Positions 4,173 to 6,052 of a DNA stretch of 6,052 bases are shown piece by piece. The notes under the pieces were generated by a model that saw only the letters and a program-made list of their open reading frames with translations, did not search any database and had not been told where the DNA came from. Position 1 is the stretch's first letter. Each line of letters starts with the position of its first letter. The position numbers and the translations under genes are program-made. Source of the DNA: Campylobacteraceae bacterium (GTDB taxonomy: Bacteria > Campylobacterota > Campylobacteria > Campylobacterales > Campylobacteraceae); contig JAITNC010000020.1 of assembly GCA_031290675.1 (NCBI GenBank), positions 1 to 6,052 on the forward strand. Reading direction: 5' to 3'.

Positions 4173-6052
4173 ATGGAACACGCACTTTTAAAAAAACAGG
4201 CAGATACGATTCGCTTTTTAGCGGCAGATATGGTTCAAAAAGCAAACAGCGGACACCCGGGCGCACCTATGGGACTTGCCGATATAGTCACTGTTTTGTC
4301 TTATCATCTGCGCCACAACCCAAAAAACACAAAATGGCTAAACCGCGATAGATTGGTCTTTAGCGGCGGACACGCTTCAGCTCTTATCTATTCATTTTTA
4401 CACTTAAGCGGATACGAGCTTTCCATAGACGATTTGAAAAATTTTAGACAACTTGGCAGCAAAACCCCCGGCCACCCCGAATACGGCGAAGTAGAGGGCG
4501 TTGAGGTAACGACAGGGCCATTAGGTCAAGGTGTGGCAAATGCTGTAGGATTTGCGAGCGGCGCGAAATACGCCTCAAATATCTTGAACACGCCCGAAGC
4601 GAAAGTCATAGACCACAAAGTATATTGTTTGTGCGGGGACGGCGACCTTGAGGAGGGCATCAGTTATGAGGCGTGCTCTTTTGCGGGACATCTCGGACTT
4701 GACAATCTCGTGCTTATATACGACTCAAACAACATCACGATAGAGGGCGACACATCTTTGACATTCAGCGAAAATATCAAAACCCGTTTTGAGGCGCAAG
4801 GGTGGGAAGTATCAAAGATAGACGGACACAACTTTGGCGAGATAGAGGAAGTTTTGCTCAAAGCCAAAGAGCAGACAAAACCGTATCTCATCATCGCAAA
4901 CACTCTTATAGCAAAGGGTGCGTGCGAACTTGAGGGCAGCCACCACGCACACGGAGCGCCGCTTGGGGTTGAGGAGATAAAAAAGGCCAAAATCAAAGCG
5001 GGATTTGACCCTGAGAAAAACTTTTTTATAGATGATGACGTAAAAGCGGCGTTTGAAAGAGCGCTAAGCGAGGGTGGGAGAGCTGAAAAAGAGTGGAATG
5101 AAAAGATACAAAACGACCTATCAGATGAGCAAAAAGAGGTGTTGGGCAAGCTCTTGAAGCCTGATTTTAACTCTATAAATTGGCCTGTTTACGAGCCAAA
5201 AAGCGAAGTAGCGACAAGGGACAGCAACGGCAAAATCATCAACGAAATAGCCAAAGCGATTTCCGGTTTTATCGGCGGCAGCGCAGACCTCGCCCCTTCA
5301 AACAAGAGCGAGCTTGGCGGCATGGGGAGCTTTCCAAACGGACGCAATATCCACTTTGGTATACGTGAACACTCCATGGCGGCTATCTGCAACGCTATAT
5401 CATTGTATGGGCTATTTTTGCCGTATAGCGCGACATTTTTTATATTTAGCGACTATCTCAAGCCCTCAGCCAGACTTGCCGCATTGATGGGGCTAAAAAC
5501 ATTTTTTATCTGGACGCACGACAGTATCGGCGTTGGAGAAGATGGGCCGACACATCAGCCCATAGAGCAGTTGAGCCAATTTAGAGCGTTGCCAAACTTT
5601 TACGTATGGCGTCCGGCTGACGCTAACGAAAATGTAGAAGCGTGGAAAAAAGCCCTCGTTACAAACGCTCCGAGCGCATTTGTGCTATCGCGCCAAAAAC
5701 TCACTGTATTTAAAAACGAACGAGCTTTCGGAAGCACAGATAGAGGCGGATATCTACTCAAAAAGGCTGAGAAAGCGCTCATCACACTCATATCTTCAGG
5801 CAGCGAAGTATCTCTTTGCGTGAAAGCCGCTTGCGAACTGAAAGATATAGGCATAGGCGCAAATGTCGTAAGCGTGCCGTGTTTTGACCTGTTTGCAGAG
5901 CAAGATGACGAGTATATCGGCGGCGTAATAGACAAAAACACGAAAGTTTTAGCCGTTGAGGCAAGCTCGGGCGATGTGTGGTACAGATTTGCCGATGAGG
6001 TTTTGTCAATGCAAGGTTTTGGGGCTAGCGCGCCAAGCGAGAAGCTTTTTGA
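4173..6052 (+). CDS. tkt: Transketolase, 3' end cut off by the window
   Basis: A thiamine-diphosphate enzyme that moves two-carbon ketol units between sugar phosphates in the non-oxidative pentose phosphate pathway. 626 codons are open to the window edge with no frameshift. Known transketolases are about 630-665 residues, so only the C-terminal tail is missing. Visible: NSGHPGAPMG (25-34, H28), SGGHAS (64-69, H67), TPGHPE (98-103), GPLGQG (115-120), the ThDP/metal motif starting GDGDLEEG (155-162) and ending DSNN (184-187), GSADLAPSN (369-377), FGIREHSM with catalytic E399 (395-402), and DSIGVGEDGPTHQP (450-463, H461). The C-terminal domain begins near 530. These fit transketolase rather than DXS. 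AAGGA (4161-4165) overlaps the ispA stop and lies 7 nt before the ATG. It is the last visible operon member. Confidence 0.97.
   Translation, partial: MEHALLKKQADTIRFLAADMVQKANSGHPGAPMGLADIVTVLSYHLRHNPKNTKWLNRDRLVFSGGHASALIYSFLHLSGYELSIDDLKNFRQLGSKTPGHPEYGEVEGVEVTTGPLGQGVANAVGFASGAKYASNILNTPEAKVIDHKVYCLCGDGDLEEGISYEACSFAGHLGLDNLVLIYDSNNITIEGDTSLTFSENIKTRFEAQGWEVSKIDGHNFGEIEEVLLKAKEQTKPYLIIANTLIAKGACELEGSHHAHGAPLGVEEIKKAKIKAGFDPEKNFFIDDDVKAAFERALSEGGRAEKEWNEKIQNDLSDEQKEVLGKLLKPDFNSINWPVYEPKSEVATRDSNGKIINEIAKAISGFIGGSADLAPSNKSELGGMGSFPNGRNIHFGIREHSMAAICNAISLYGLFLPYSATFFIFSDYLKPSARLAALMGLKTFFIWTHDSIGVGEDGPTHQPIEQLSQFRALPNFYVWRPADANENVEAWKKALVTNAPSAFVLSRQKLTVFKNERAFGSTDRGGYLLKKAEKALITLISSGSEVSLCVKAACELKDIGIGANVVSVPCFDLFAEQDDEYIGGVIDKNTKVLAVEASSGDVWYRFADEVLSMQGFGASAPSEKLF

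Noticed and set aside
4664..5149. 161-residue minus-strand reading frame
   Set aside because: It is the Ser/Phe-rich antisense shadow of tkt, whose own frame is intact through the region.
5180..5368. 62-residue plus-strand reading frame inside tkt
   Set aside because: It is an out-of-frame Arg/Gln-rich shadow of the intact transketolase frame.

Overview
The window looks like chromosomal housekeeping DNA from a member of the Campylobacterota (Epsilonproteobacteria), probably a free-living Sulfurimonas/Sulfuricurvum/Sulfurovum-type lineage rather than a low-GC Campylobacter. This is inferred from protein character, frequent ATA (Ile) and AGA (Arg) codons, moderate GC, and gene order. As I recall it, a run of nfu-like, murE, ybaB, ispA and tkt genes also occurs in Campylobacter, and panD next to ybaB occurs in Helicobacter. 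No database search was possible, so genus is not assigned.

Layout. Positions 1-141 are the last 46 codons of a gene matching the C-terminus of PurT (formate-dependent GAR transformylase). Positions 142-1007 hold no credible gene. Most of this gap (152-915) is a dense, largely nested set of inverted repeats: an outer pair (152-228 / 825-915), a middle pair (401-464 / 756-820) and an inner pair (524-555 / 623-654). A separate inverted repeat (245-364) sits inside the left half, and a GC-rich hairpin module lies at 470-503. The outermost and innermost pairs are four copies of one small palindromic repeat. About 90 bp of AT-rich leader with a possible promoter then precedes the operon.

Positions 1008-6052 carry six tightly packed plus-strand genes: nfu (Fe-S carrier domain), murE (peptidoglycan meso-DAP ligase), panD (aspartate decarboxylase for pantothenate/CoA), ybaB/ebfC (nucleoid-associated protein), ispA (short-chain prenyl diphosphate synthase) and tkt (transketolase, cut off by the window end). 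Junctions are a 4-nt ATGA overlap, a 36-nt gap, a 1-nt TAATG overlap, and 19- and 10-nt gaps, so co-transcription is likely. The genes serve different pathways: Fe-S maturation, cell wall, CoA, DNA binding, isoprenoids for the undecaprenyl carrier and quinones, and pentose phosphate metabolism. They make a growth-linked mixed operon rather than one biochemical system.

No mobile-element protein, CRISPR, toxin, defence gene or RNA gene was recognised. The one truly unusual part is the composite palindromic intergenic region.
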